The translations under genes were made by a program, and so were the position numbers. DNA of 64,000 bases from Geothermovivens sp964644845 (lineage in GTDB: Bacteria > Zhuqueibacterota > Zhuqueibacteria > Oleimicrobiales > Geothermoviventaceae): contig CAZXXS010000064.1 of the NCBI GenBank assembly GCA_964644845.1, forward strand, positions 53,312 to 117,311. Direction: 5' to 3'. Positions within the stretch are counted from its first letter, which is position 1; each line of letters starts with the position of its first letter. Below are positions 34,430-43,295 of the stretch, one piece after another. Below the pieces are notes generated by a model. The model had not been told where the DNA came from, did no database searches, and saw only the letters and a program-made list of their open reading frames with translations.

Positions 34430-35017
34430 ATGAAATTAAGCGGCACAGTGTGGTTGGTCGTCCTGGTGGTGCTGGCAAGCCTGGTGGGATTGCCAGCGCA
34501 GGCGCAGAAAATGGGTCGCGGATCCCTGTTCAGCGATTACAAGGCGTTCCAGGTAGGCGACATCATCACGATTTACATCGTAGAGGTGTCCACCGGTAGC
34601 AACGAGACCAAAAGTGGTACGAAAAAAGCGACGGAGATCTCGTTGCAGTCCGACGGGGGCACGGGCGCACTGAATTTCATCCCGCTCTTTGGGGCAAAGG
34701 TGGGCAAGAGTACAACGTTCGACGGTAAAGGCGGCACGTCGAGCAAGGGGGTGCTTAAGGCCAAGATGAGCGCACGGATCGTTCAGGTGCAGCCCAACGG
34801 CAACCTGGTGATCCGTGGTACGCGCGAAGTGCAAGTGAACAACGAAAAACAACTCATTGAAATCTCGGGTGTTGTGCGTCCCGAGGACATCACAACCGAC
34901 AACATTGTGTACTCGTACAGCATCGCCGACGCCAAGATCACTTACCGTGGCAAAGGTACAATTACGAATGGCTCCAAACCGAGTTTCGTTACCCGAATTC
35001 TGAACTGGGTTTTCTGA
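34430..35017 (+). CDS. flgH: Flagellar L-ring protein FlgH
   Basis: FlgH forms the outer-membrane L ring. The core VGDIITIYIVEVSTGSN, the GTLVIRG/GNLVIRGTREVQVNNEKQLIEISGVVRPEDI segment and the GTITNG... end are typical. The 195-residue protein has a signal peptide, but no Cys near its end, so it lacks the lipobox usual in FlgH lipoproteins. I chose ATG 34430; the GTG 34415 frame adds five residues. Its presence shows an outer membrane. Confidence 0.92.
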   Translation: MKLSGTVWLVVLVVLASLVGLPAQAQKMGRGSLFSDYKAFQVGDIITIYIVEVSTGSNETKSGTKKATEISLQSDGGTGALNFIPLFGAKVGKSTTFDGKGGTSSKGVLKAKMSARIVQVQPNGNLVIRGTREVQVNNEKQLIEISGVVRPEDITTDNIVYSYSIADAKITYRGKGTITNGSKPSFVTRILNWVF

Positions 35018-35018
35018 G

Positions 35019-36143
35019 ATGAAGCGACGCCTGCTGCAGAGCCTTTTTCTTCTGATGTGTTTCTACGCTGGTACAGCGACCACTTTAGCCCAGGGTGGTG
35101 TGCGACTCAAGGAACTTGCGCACATCGAGGGAATCGGTGCGACAAAACTGGTGGGCTACGGACTGGTTGTGGGACTCGACGGCACTGGTGACAGTCGGCG
35201 CTCAATGGCCACTTTGCAGTCTGTTGCCAACATGCTGAAACGCTTCGGAATCACGGTGAACCGCCAGGACCTGCGAATTGACAACGTAGCGGCCGTGATG
35301 GTGACAGCTGATCTGCCGCCGTTTGTGAAGCCCGGAGCCCGGATCGACGTGGTGGTTTCGTCGATGGGCGACGCCGAAAGTTTGGAAGGTGGGACGCTGC
35401 TTCTAACCCCTTTGGTCGACGCCTCTGGAGAGGTTTACGCCAAAGCTCAGGGACCAATTTCGATTGGTGGTTTCAACATCAACACGATTGGTGGCGAGAA
35501 GGTACGCAAGAACTACGCTCTGGTGGGCCGTGTGCCAAACGGGGCCACGGTCGAGAAACAGGCGCCCGGCAGCCTGCCGCAGGACGGGGAAATCAAGCTG
35601 GCACTGAATCAACCCGATTTCACGACAGCCAGCCGCCTGGCCGAAGCGGTAAACGCCAAATTCGGTGCTGATGTAGCCCGGCCTCTGGACGCCGGTGAGG
35701 TTGCTGTTTCTGTCCCACAAGAGTACAAGCAACCCGGCAAGCTGGTGGCTTTCCTCAGTGAACTTGAAGCCGTGGAAGCCGAACCCGACGAGGTGGCCAG
35801 GGTTGTGGTAAACGAGCGGACGGGAACCGTGGTGATCGGTCGCAACGTGCGGATCTCGAACGTGGCTGTGGCGCACGGGAACTTGACGGTTCACATCAGC
35901 ACAACGCCGATCATTTCCCAGCCAAATGCATTTTCGCAGGGACAGACAGTGGTTGTGCCCGAAACACAGACGTCCGTGCGCGAGTCGCCTGGGGCTTCGC
36001 TGTCTGTGATCCCCCAAACAGCGACTGTGGACGACGTGGTGAAAGCCTTGAATGCTCTTGGTGTGACACCGCGGGATCTCATCGCCATTTTCCAGGCGTT
36101 GAAAGAGGCCGGAGCCTTGAGGGCTGAACTGGTGATTCTGTGA
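35019..36143 (+). CDS. flgI: Flagellar P-ring protein FlgI
   Basis: FlgI forms the periplasmic P ring around the rod. After a signal peptide (about residues 1-24) comes the conserved VRLKELAHIEGIGATKLVGYGLVVGLDGTGDS region and the NVAAVMVTADLPPF and MGDAESLEGGTLLLTPL segments. The length of 374 is normal. ATG 35019 follows the flgH stop closely. Confidence 0.96.
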   Translation: MKRRLLQSLFLLMCFYAGTATTLAQGGVRLKELAHIEGIGATKLVGYGLVVGLDGTGDSRRSMATLQSVANMLKRFGITVNRQDLRIDNVAAVMVTADLPPFVKPGARIDVVVSSMGDAESLEGGTLLLTPLVDASGEVYAKAQGPISIGGFNINTIGGEKVRKNYALVGRVPNGATVEKQAPGSLPQDGEIKLALNQPDFTTASRLAEAVNAKFGADVARPLDAGEVAVSVPQEYKQPGKLVAFLSELEAVEAEPDEVARVVVNERTGTVVIGRNVRISNVAVAHGNLTVHISTTPIISQPNAFSQGQTVVVPETQTSVRESPGASLSVIPQTATVDDVVKALNALGVTPRDLIAIFQALKEAGALRAELVIL

Positions 36144-36163
36144 GCCGCGAAGGGGTAAAGAGG

Positions 36164-36994
36164 ATGGCGTCTGTTTCGCAACTTGGCCTGGATCCAACAC
36201 TGGCAAGCAGTTCCGTCGACGAGCGGACTCGGCTTAAGAAAGCCTGTGAAAAGTTCGAGGGTCTGTTCCTGTCCTACATGCTCAAAGTCATGCGCGAGAG
36301 TGTGCCGTCCTCTGGACTTCTGGGAAATGGCTTCGGTAAAGACATCTTCGAGACACTATTTGACCAGACCCTGGGCGAGAAGTTGGCCGAGCGACAGGAA
36401 ATTGGGCTGGCGCAAGTTCTTTACAAACAACTGTCGCGCACCTTCGAGAGCCGGGGGGACCGTGCAGATGCGAAAACGGTGAGGGCACTGGACCTGCTGA
36501 AGGACCTCGCTCTTGAGAGGCGAGGTTTCCCGCCCGCCCAGACGATGCCCCCCGGTTTTTCTTCGTCTAAGCCATTTGAAAATCTGGACGATATTGTAGC
36601 TGAGGCGGCCCAGCAAGCGAAGCTTGACCCCGACCTGCTACTCGCCGTGATCGAGGTCGAGTCAGGTGGTAACCCGGCAGCTGTGTCGCGAAAGGGTGCG
36701 GTCGGACTGATGCAGCTGATGCCGGAGACAGCCCAAGAGCTCGGCGTGCTAAATCCGCTCGATCCGTTTCAGAACGTACTGGGCGGTGCACGCTACCTGA
36801 GCCGGATGCTGCAGCGTTTTGGTGGGGACCTGACGCTTGCGCTTGCAGCGTACAACGCCGGTCCTTCGGCTGTTGAGAAGCACGGCGGTGTGCCGCCGTA
36901 CCGGGAGACCCGTGAGTACGTGCGGAAAGTGAGCGCGCTTTACCAGGCGAAAAAGGGCCTTGCTTCAAAAGGTGACGTAGCAGGACAGATTTGA
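36164..36994 (+). CDS. flgJ: FlgJ-like rod-cap protein with SLT lytic transglycosylase domain
   Basis: The N-terminal part (CEKFEGLFLSYMLKVMRES...GLLGNGFGKDIFETLFDQTLGE, about 28-73) is the rod-binding domain of FlgJ. The C-terminal domain is SLT-type: VESGGNP with Glu166 as catalytic acid, KGAVGLMQLMPETA and ALAAYNAGP. In enterics the second domain is instead the beta-N-acetylglucosaminidase GH73. So one protein both caps the rod and opens peptidoglycan. I chose ATG 36164; GTG 36140 overlaps the flgI stop and adds eight residues. Confidence 0.9.
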   Translation: MASVSQLGLDPTLASSSVDERTRLKKACEKFEGLFLSYMLKVMRESVPSSGLLGNGFGKDIFETLFDQTLGEKLAERQEIGLAQVLYKQLSRTFESRGDRADAKTVRALDLLKDLALERRGFPPAQTMPPGFSSSKPFENLDDIVAEAAQQAKLDPDLLLAVIEVESGGNPAAVSRKGAVGLMQLMPETAQELGVLNPLDPFQNVLGGARYLSRMLQRFGGDLTLALAAYNAGPSAVEKHGGVPPYRETREYVRKVSALYQAKKGLASKGDVAGQI

Positions 36995-37040
36995 GGATCG
37001 GATGAAACGCGGACCCAGGATGACGAGAGGCGCTTAAGCC

Positions 37041-37574
37041 ATGAAAACGACACGCAAGACGCAGCAACCGAATTTGCCCCCGCAACTGGCCTGGCTTCGG
37101 CTTGCCGGGCTGCTTCGGCGCGAGGTGCAGCTTTTCGAAAAGCTGCTGAGGCTGTTGCTGCACCAGCGTGAAGCCGTGGTGCTCGCGAACGTCTCGGCTT
37201 ACCAAACTGTTGTTCTGGAGCAAATTCACCTGCTGCAGGAACTGGACCAGGTGCAGACGGAGCTCATGGAAGAGCGCACACGTGTGGCTCGAGCGCACGA
37301 CTTGCCGGAGGACGCAACCATTTCGGCATTGGCTGCAGTTGCCCCCGACGACTTTCAGCCGGAGCTGAAGCGACTTGCCTCGAAGGTTCGCACACTGGCT
37401 GAAGAAGCGGCCCAGCTGAACGCCAGGAACCGGCGTTTGTTGGAGTTGTTGGGCGAAATCCGGATGTCCCAGTTCGACGTGATGATGCGAGCCGGGAAGG
37501 AAGACCCGGTCTACAGGTCGTTCGAAGCGACACGCCGCGCAACGGATCCGACGCTGTGGGAAGCTGTGGCGTGA
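37041..37574 (+). CDS. flgN: FlgN-type export chaperone
   Basis: FlgN escorts FlgK and FlgL to the export gate. This 177-residue protein is all helical with the coiled-coil pattern of the family, an RREVQLFEKLLRLLLHQREAVVLANV start and a MSQFDVM... end. It lies directly ahead of flgK, its usual place. ATG 37041. Similarity is by pattern and place; sequence conservation in FlgN is low. Confidence 0.75.
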   Translation: MKTTRKTQQPNLPPQLAWLRLAGLLRREVQLFEKLLRLLLHQREAVVLANVSAYQTVVLEQIHLLQELDQVQTELMEERTRVARAHDLPEDATISALAAVAPDDFQPELKRLASKVRTLAEEAAQLNARNRRLLELLGEIRMSQFDVMMRAGKEDPVYRSFEATRRATDPTLWEAVA

Positions 37575-37646
37575 CGCGCGCTGGCCGAGTGGATGGGTGG
37601 AACGTGCAGGTGAGTCAGCAAAAGACGGATCTGTGAAGGAGGTTCG

Positions 37647-39026
37647 ATGTCCACTCTAAGTGGCATCCTCGAGTTGAGCAAACAGGCCTTGATGGTCCAG
37701 CAGGCTGTGTCGAACGTCATCGGCAACAACGTTGCTAACGTCAACACGCCTGGCTACTCGCGACAGACCGCACGGCTGATCCCGGCGACCACCGTGCGTT
37801 CCCTCTGGGGACCCATTGGCACGGGTGTGGATCTGGCTCGTGTAGAGCGGCACCGCGACGCTTTTCTGGACCAGCAGTACCGCCAGAGCAAGGCCAAGCA
37901 GTCGCGCTGGGAAGCCATGTCCAAAACACTCGCGCAGGTTGAGACGATTTTCAACGAACCGGGCGACACGGGCCTGCAGGCTTCGATGGACGCGTTTTGG
38001 AATGCCTGGAGCGATTTGGCCAACGATCCTGAAAACGAGACGGCCCGGGTGGTGGTGCGGGAGAAAGCGAAATCGATGATCGGCGCGTTCCACCGTGCTG
38101 CCGACTACCTGCGCAACCAGATTCAGGCCATCGACGGGGAGGTGGTGGACACTGTCGATCAAGTCAACACACTGCTTGAGAACATCGCGGAACTGAACGG
38201 ACAGATTCAGAGCCTGGAGGCGCAAGGGGGACCGGCTAACGAGCTCAGAGACGAGCGGGACCGCTACATCGACCAGCTAAGCCAGTACCTGAACACACGG
38301 ATCATTGAGGAAAAGAACGGTACGGTGCGCGTGCTGGTGGGTACGAGTGTGCTGATTCAGGGAACGAGGGCCGGGAAAATCACTGGCAAGAAAGAGCAAG
38401 CTGGCAACCTGACCGTCACCGTTCTGTACGATCCCTCAGGGCGGAAACTGGCGCCCAGTGAAGGTAAACTGGCGGGACTGCTCGAAATGCGCGACGAGAT
38501 TCTGCCTTCGTACCTGCAGAAGCTCGACAAGGTTGCCGAAACGATTGTCAAGGAGGTAAATCTCCGTCATCGGCTTGGCTACACGATGGATGGCGACGAG
38601 GCCGGCGATTTCTTCGCCCAGTCGGGTACAACAGCCGGATCGATTGAGCTCAGCGCAGCTGTGCAGGCAGACGTACGGGCGATTGCCACATCCGCGGACG
38701 GATCGTCTGGAGACAACAGCGTGGCTCTGTCGATTGCCAAGCTACGCAGCGACCTCGTGATGGATGATGGACGGCAGTCGATTACCTCGTACTACGCAGC
38801 CCTGGTGAGCACCGTGGGTGTTGACACCTCTGACGCCGCCGACGCCCTGACCAATCAAGAGGTTGTGACCAACACGCTCGAACAGCAGAAACTCTCTGTT
38901 CAGGGTGTGTCACTGGACGAAGAAATGGCAGAACTCATTAAGTTCCAACACGCCTACGCCGCTTCAGCTCAGGTGATCAACGTCGTGGACGAAATGACCA
39001 AAGTTGTGCTCTCGCTGGTACGGTAG
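37647..39026 (+). CDS. flgK: Hook-filament junction protein FlgK
   Basis: FlgK is the first junction protein between hook and filament. N-terminal MSTLSGILELSKQALMVQQAVSNVIGNNVANVNTPGYSRQ and a C-terminal TLEQQKLSVQGVSLDEEMAELIKFQHAYAASAQVINVVDEM-type helix are diagnostic. The length of 459 is at the lower normal range. A strong ribosome site GAAGGAGG is just upstream of ATG 37647. The next gene is flgL. Confidence 0.95.
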   Translation: MSTLSGILELSKQALMVQQAVSNVIGNNVANVNTPGYSRQTARLIPATTVRSLWGPIGTGVDLARVERHRDAFLDQQYRQSKAKQSRWEAMSKTLAQVETIFNEPGDTGLQASMDAFWNAWSDLANDPENETARVVVREKAKSMIGAFHRAADYLRNQIQAIDGEVVDTVDQVNTLLENIAELNGQIQSLEAQGGPANELRDERDRYIDQLSQYLNTRIIEEKNGTVRVLVGTSVLIQGTRAGKITGKKEQAGNLTVTVLYDPSGRKLAPSEGKLAGLLEMRDEILPSYLQKLDKVAETIVKEVNLRHRLGYTMDGDEAGDFFAQSGTTAGSIELSAAVQADVRAIATSADGSSGDNSVALSIAKLRSDLVMDDGRQSITSYYAALVSTVGVDTSDAADALTNQEVVTNTLEQQKLSVQGVSLDEEMAELIKFQHAYAASAQVINVVDEMTKVVLSLVR

Positions 39027-39049
39027 TCAACATTATTCTGGAGACGAAA

Positions 39050-39952
39050 GTGAGAATCAGCCACCAGCAAATTTTCAGTGCCATTGTCCGGGGCATTAAC
39101 AGACCCCTTGAGCGGTTGACGGAAGATCAGGTCAAGCTGGCCACGGGCAGGCGCGTGAACAAGCCTTCCGACGATCCCTCGGCGGCGGGGCGCGCAATCG
39201 AAATCCGCTCCAGGCTGGCCGCCATCGACTACTTCAGCCGTGCCGTGGACGACGCCACTCAGTGGCTGAGCCAGACCGAAAGCGCCCTCGATCAGGCTCA
39301 AACAATCGTGACGCGGGCCAAGGAATTGGCTGTCCAGGGAGGAAACGACACCCTGACCGAGGAAGATCGTAACGCTCTGGCGGAGGAAGTGGATCAGCTT
39401 CTTGAAGACCTTGTGGGCATCGCGAACAGCAAGTTCAACGACAAGTACATTTTCGGTGGTACCGAAACGAAAAAAGCCCCTGTGGTGGTCGAGCGCGACG
39501 CAACGGGCAAAATCACTGGTTTTTCGTTCCAGTCGAACACAGAAAGTGTGCGGCGTGAAATCGGCGACGGCGAGTACGTGGAGCTCGACATCTCGGCGCA
39601 AGAGGTTTTTGGGGGTGATGACGGCGCCATTCAGTCGCTCGTGAACCTGCGCGACGCTCTCCGAAACAATCAGCCTGAAGATATTCGGGATACGGTCGAT
39701 CAATTGGATCGGGCGCTCGAGCATCTGTTGAACGCGCGTACTGCTGTTGGCGCCAAGATCAACCGGCTGGAACGTCGGTCTCTTGAACTGCAGAACGAGA
39801 AACTGAACTTCACGCAGCAGTTGGCTGAGCTGGAGGACGTGGACGTGGCTGAACTGACGATTGACCTCCAGAGCCAGGAAATCGCTTACAAAGCTGCCTT
39901 GTCGGTTGGGGCGAGACTGATGCAGCCAAGTCTTCTGGACTACCTGGGATGA
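39050..39952 (+). CDS. flgL: Hook-filament junction protein FlgL
   Basis: FlgL is the second junction protein and is related to flagellin. The flagellin-like N-terminus MRISHQQIFSAIVRGINRPLERLTEDQVKLATGRRVNKPSDDPSAAGRA and a C-terminal coiled coil (LELQNEKLNFTQQLAELEDVDVAELTIDLQSQEIAYKAALSVGARL) are present. The 300-residue length is normal. GTG 39050. It overlaps fliW by four bases. Confidence 0.95.
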   Translation: MRISHQQIFSAIVRGINRPLERLTEDQVKLATGRRVNKPSDDPSAAGRAIEIRSRLAAIDYFSRAVDDATQWLSQTESALDQAQTIVTRAKELAVQGGNDTLTEEDRNALAEEVDQLLEDLVGIANSKFNDKYIFGGTETKKAPVVVERDATGKITGFSFQSNTESVRREIGDGEYVELDISAQEVFGGDDGAIQSLVNLRDALRNNQPEDIRDTVDQLDRALEHLLNARTAVGAKINRLERRSLELQNEKLNFTQQLAELEDVDVAELTIDLQSQEIAYKAALSVGARLMQPSLLDYLG

Positions 39953-40434
39953 CGACCATGAACGAGACAGCCACGAAAGTACGAGAAGGCAGTACCTGGA
40001 AACAGCTCGAGACCAAACGGTGGGGTGTGTTGCAGTACCGGGAAGAAGATGTGATCACTTTCCCGTTTGGGCTCCTGGGTTTCGAGCATCTGCATCGCTG
40101 GGCTCTCTTCGTAGCCCAGGATCACCCGCCTTTTCAGTGGATGGTTTCCATCGAGGACCCGGATGTGGCGTTCGTGGTCGTGGACCCGCTGCTAATTTGT
40201 CCGGACTACGCCCCGAAGGTGAGCCGACGCGAGTTGGAGCATCTGCAGGTGCAGTCTCTGGACGATTTGAGGCTACTCAGCATTGTGACCCTTGGCAGGA
40301 AGCCGGAGGACGCAACCATCAATCTGAGCGGGCCTCTGTTCATCAACGTGAAGAAGAAGATCGGCAAACAGGTGGTGCTGTTGAGCAGCCAGTACCCGAC
40401 GAAGTTCCCGATCCTGAAGAAAGAACACTCTTGA
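39949..40434 (+). CDS. fliW: Flagellar assembly factor FliW
   Basis: FliW binds flagellin and antagonises CsrA, so free flagellin and FliW set CsrA activity. The protein has the EEDVITFPFGLLGFEHLHRWAL motif, EDPDVAFVVVDPLLI, the LGRKPEDATINLSGPLFIN segment and a KQVVLLSSQYPTKFPIL end. The length of 161 is normal. ATG 39949 overlaps the flgL stop. The neighbour is csrA, its partner in other bacteria. Confidence 0.95.
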   Translation: MTTMNETATKVREGSTWKQLETKRWGVLQYREEDVITFPFGLLGFEHLHRWALFVAQDHPPFQWMVSIEDPDVAFVVVDPLLICPDYAPKVSRRELEHLQVQSLDDLRLLSIVTLGRKPEDATINLSGPLFINVKKKIGKQVVLLSSQYPTKFPILKKEHS

Positions 40435-40470
40435 GCGAACAATCGTCGACGGACGGGAAAGGAGTTCCCA

Positions 40471-40734
40471 GTGCTTGTCCTGACACGGAAGTTGGGCGAG
40501 AGCATTGTCATCGGGGAGAACATCCGCGTCACAGTCATCGACGTGCACGGCAAACAGGTTCGTCTGGGTGTGGAGGCTCCGCGTGATGTGAGTGTGCACC
40601 GCGGTGAGGTGTACGAACGGATCGTGGAAGAAAACCGGCAGGCTGCCGGGGCCGAACCAACGGGCCTGGATCAGATCTCCGCACAGCTGCACCGCGGCAA
40701 CAACCGGGGTGCCGCTGATGAGGACACAGGGTAG
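40471..40734 (+). CDS. csrA: Carbon storage regulator CsrA
   Basis: CsrA represses translation by binding GGA hairpins, and in Bacillus targets the flagellin mRNA. The 87-residue protein has the complete core MLVLTRKLGESIVIGENIRVTV and APRDVSVHRGEVYERI, with Arg44 conserved for RNA binding, and a 20-30 residue hydrophilic tail. GTG 40471 has AGGAG ahead. It is followed by the sugar island. A candidate site lies over the fliC ribosome site at 57196. Confidence 0.97.
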   Translation: MLVLTRKLGESIVIGENIRVTVIDVHGKQVRLGVEAPRDVSVHRGEVYERIVEENRQAAGAEPTGLDQISAQLHRGNNRGAADEDTG

Positions 40735-40815
40735 CTGCCGCGCACGGGCTCAAAGACCAACAGGGTGGAACAGAAACCGGGAAGGACGTGAGCAGCGCAG
40801 AAAAGGGGAAGACAA

Positions 40816-41916
40816 ATGGCTCGATTGCTTGTAACGGGTGGTGCGGGGTTCATTGGTTCGCACGTGGCCGAGTACTACGCGCGTCAAGGCTGGCAGGTGC
40901 GTGTGGTAGATAACCTGTCCCGGCCGCGCATTTTCGCCGGAAAGTTGCGCCCTGACCTTTCCAACTGGTCCTACCTGAAGCGGTTGGACAACGTGCAACT
41001 GGTGCGTGGCGACGTTCGTGACGCCGATCTGGTGGATTCCCTGGCCGCTGACGTGGACCTGATTGCTCACTGCGCGGCCCAAACTGCGGTTACGACCTCC
41101 CTTGTCAATCCTCGAATGGATTTCGAAAACAACGTCATCGGCACGTTCAACGTGCTTGAGGCAGCGAGGAAGAGCCGCCACCGGCCAACGGTGATTTTCT
41201 GTTCCACCAACAAAGTCTACGGCGAAAACGTGAACCTGATCCCCGTACGGGAGAAAGAGACACGTTACGAGTTTGACGGGCTTTACCGTCGGGGAATCAG
41301 CGAGACTTTTGGCGTGGATAACTGCGAACACACGCCGTACGGCGCGAGCAAGCTCACGGCAGATATCTACGCCCAGGAGTACGCAAATCAGTACGGTCTC
41401 CGTGTGGGCGTGTTCCGAATGAGCTGCATTTACGGCACGCGCCAGTTTGGCGTCGAGGACCAGGGCTGGGTGGCCTGGTTTACCATCGCAGCACTCACAG
41501 GGCAGCCGGTGACCATTTACGGTGACGGCAAACAGGTGCGCGACGTGCTCTTCGTGAGCGATCTGGTGCGAGCTTTCGACGCTTTCGTACAGTCGGACTG
41601 GCAGCACCTGGTTGTGAACATGGGTGGCGGACCTGACAACACGCTCAGCTTGCTGGAGCTCGTCCGGATGCTAGAAGATTTGACGGGTCAGCCTTTGAGT
41701 CTGCGTTTCGACGAATGGCGGCCGTCCGATCAGAAGGTGTACATCTCCGACATCTCGCAGGCGCGTTTAGCCCTGCGCTGGGAACCGAAAATCGCGCCGG
41801 AAGAAGGCGTAAAGCGTCTGGTGACCTGGGTCGCCGAAAATCGGCACCTGTTCGAGGCTGCACCGCAAGTACGCGAGGTGCCAGCGACCCAGCAAGAACC
41901 GGTGGGTGTTGCGTAG
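40816..41916 (+). CDS. RfbE-like NDP-sugar epimerase (CDP-paratose 2-epimerase family)
   Basis: An extended-SDR protein: GGAGFIG at residues 8-14 (NAD binding), YGASK at 175-179 (catalytic YxxxK), and 366 residues in total. It matches the RfbE-type CDP-paratose/tyvelose 2-epimerase family in several places: AVTTSLVNPRMDFENN (91-106), STNKVYGEN (130-138), RQFGVEDQGWVAWF, GDGKQVRDVLFVSDL and NTLSLLELVRML. No genes for the preceding CDP-dideoxyhexose steps are in this window, so the real substrate is open. It begins the sugar island just after csrA. ATG 40816 has AAGGGGAAG ahead. Confidence 0.78.
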   Translation: MARLLVTGGAGFIGSHVAEYYARQGWQVRVVDNLSRPRIFAGKLRPDLSNWSYLKRLDNVQLVRGDVRDADLVDSLAADVDLIAHCAAQTAVTTSLVNPRMDFENNVIGTFNVLEAARKSRHRPTVIFCSTNKVYGENVNLIPVREKETRYEFDGLYRRGISETFGVDNCEHTPYGASKLTADIYAQEYANQYGLRVGVFRMSCIYGTRQFGVEDQGWVAWFTIAALTGQPVTIYGDGKQVRDVLFVSDLVRAFDAFVQSDWQHLVVNMGGGPDNTLSLLELVRMLEDLTGQPLSLRFDEWRPSDQKVYISDISQARLALRWEPKIAPEEGVKRLVTWVAENRHLFEAAPQVREVPATQQEPVGVA

Positions 41917-41974
41917 CTCAGGGCGAGGTCGCCGCAGGGACACGCTCTGCGAGGTGTGGGGCAGTTGTTGACGA

Positions 41975-42050
41975 TTCGAGCACCTGAAGGACTGGCTCTT
42001 GTTCCGTTTGGGCTTTCGGGAGACCAGCCGTAGCGCTCTTCAGGTGCGAA
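41975..42050 (+). other. Long imperfect hairpin before the second epimerase
   Basis: TTCG-(AG)-CACCTGAAG (41975-41989) pairs with CTTCAGGTGCGAA (42038-42050), 13 bp with a two-base bulge. Inside it CTGG-c-TCT pairs with AGA-CCAG. No U-tract follows. It lies in the 257-base spacer 41917-42173, which holds no gene I can support. Confidence 0.5.
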
Positions 42051-42173
42051 CGGGTGGTCGCTTCCTCGGCGGGTGCACGCGGTGGAAGCCGCTCTCGAGA
42101 GGCTACCACGCCTCCGTCGTCACCACGGTAAGTCCGTTTACGGGAAGCAGAGGAACGACTGGAGAAGGGTGGA

Positions 42174-43295
42174 ATGGGAAGCCGAACGGTTCTTGTGACC
42201 GGGGGTGCTGGATTCATTGGGTCTCACCTGGTAGACCGGCTGGTTGAGCTTGGTCACCGTGTTCGCATTCTGGACAATCTCGACCCGCAGGTGCACCCGG
42301 GCAGAGAGAAACCTGCGTACTTGAACCCGGGTGCGGAGTTCATCCAAGGCGACGTTCGAGACACCGACACCCTGCGGCGTGCTTTGCGGGGTGTGGAAGT
42401 TGTTTTCCACGAGGCGGCAGCGGTCGGTGTTGGCCAAAGTCAGTACCAGATTCATCGTTACGTGGACGTGAACACGCGGGGCACGGCCAATTTGCTGGAC
42501 ATGTTGGCCAACGAGCCGAACAGCGTGGAGAAGATCGTCGTTGCGGCCTCGATGAGCAGCTACGGTGAGGGCAAAGCGCGTTGTCCGGAATGTGGCATTG
42601 TGAAACCCTCGCTCCGGCCCGAGGCCCAGATGGCGGTTGGGGATTGGGAGGTGCGTTGTCCCTACTGCCGAACGCCCACCGAACCGGTGCCAACCGACGA
42701 GCGCACCGAACGCCAGGTGAACTCCGTTTACTCCCTCACCAAGAAGGATCAGGAGGACCTGGTTCTGCTGTTTGGACGCACGTACGGTGTGCAGGCGGTA
42801 GCTCTGCGCTATTTCAACGTGTTCGGGCCGCGCCAGTCCCTTTCTAACCCGTACACGGGCGTGGCTGCCATCTTCATCAGCCGTCTGAAAAACGGTCGCC
42901 CCCCGGTAATCTACGAGGACGGGCGGCAAACCCGCGACTTTGTCTCGGTCCACGACGTTGTGCAGGCGAACATTCTGGCGATGCAGACCGACCTGCCGGA
43001 GCCGGTTGGATTGAACATCGGTTACGGCACGCCGCGAACCATTCTGGGCATTGCCACCACGCTGGCGCGGTTGCTTGATGTGAACATTGAACCGGACGTG
43101 ACCGGCCGCTACCGAAAGGGAGATGTGCGTCACTGCTACGCCGACATCTCCCTGGCCCGCGAGAAGCTCGGCTACGAACCAAGAGTCTCGTTTGAGGAAG
43201 GCATGGAAGAGCTGATCGCCTGGGCTCAGGACACCCCAGCAGAAGACAAATTCGACCTGGCCGCACGAGAACTGGAAGCGAAAGGACTGGTGTGA
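42174..43295 (+). CDS. NDP-sugar epimerase with a four-cysteine insertion
   Basis: A 373-residue extended SDR with GGAGFIG near the N-terminus and YSLTK (Tyr186, Lys190) as catalytic pair. Between the strand ending in SMSSYGEG and the catalytic helix lies an insertion with CPEC (Cys137, Cys140) and CPYC (Cys162, Cys165), a probable zinc ribbon. This form is known in a group of sugar epimerases, some of which act on dTDP-6-deoxyhexoses such as dTDP-L-rhamnose 4-epimerase; the substrate here is not proven. ATG 42174 follows GGAGAAGG. It overlaps the next gene. Confidence 0.75.
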   Translation: MGSRTVLVTGGAGFIGSHLVDRLVELGHRVRILDNLDPQVHPGREKPAYLNPGAEFIQGDVRDTDTLRRALRGVEVVFHEAAAVGVGQSQYQIHRYVDVNTRGTANLLDMLANEPNSVEKIVVAASMSSYGEGKARCPECGIVKPSLRPEAQMAVGDWEVRCPYCRTPTEPVPTDERTERQVNSVYSLTKKDQEDLVLLFGRTYGVQAVALRYFNVFGPRQSLSNPYTGVAAIFISRLKNGRPPVIYEDGRQTRDFVSVHDVVQANILAMQTDLPEPVGLNIGYGTPRTILGIATTLARLLDVNIEPDVTGRYRKGDVRHCYADISLAREKLGYEPRVSFEEGMEELIAWAQDTPAEDKFDLAARELEAKGLV

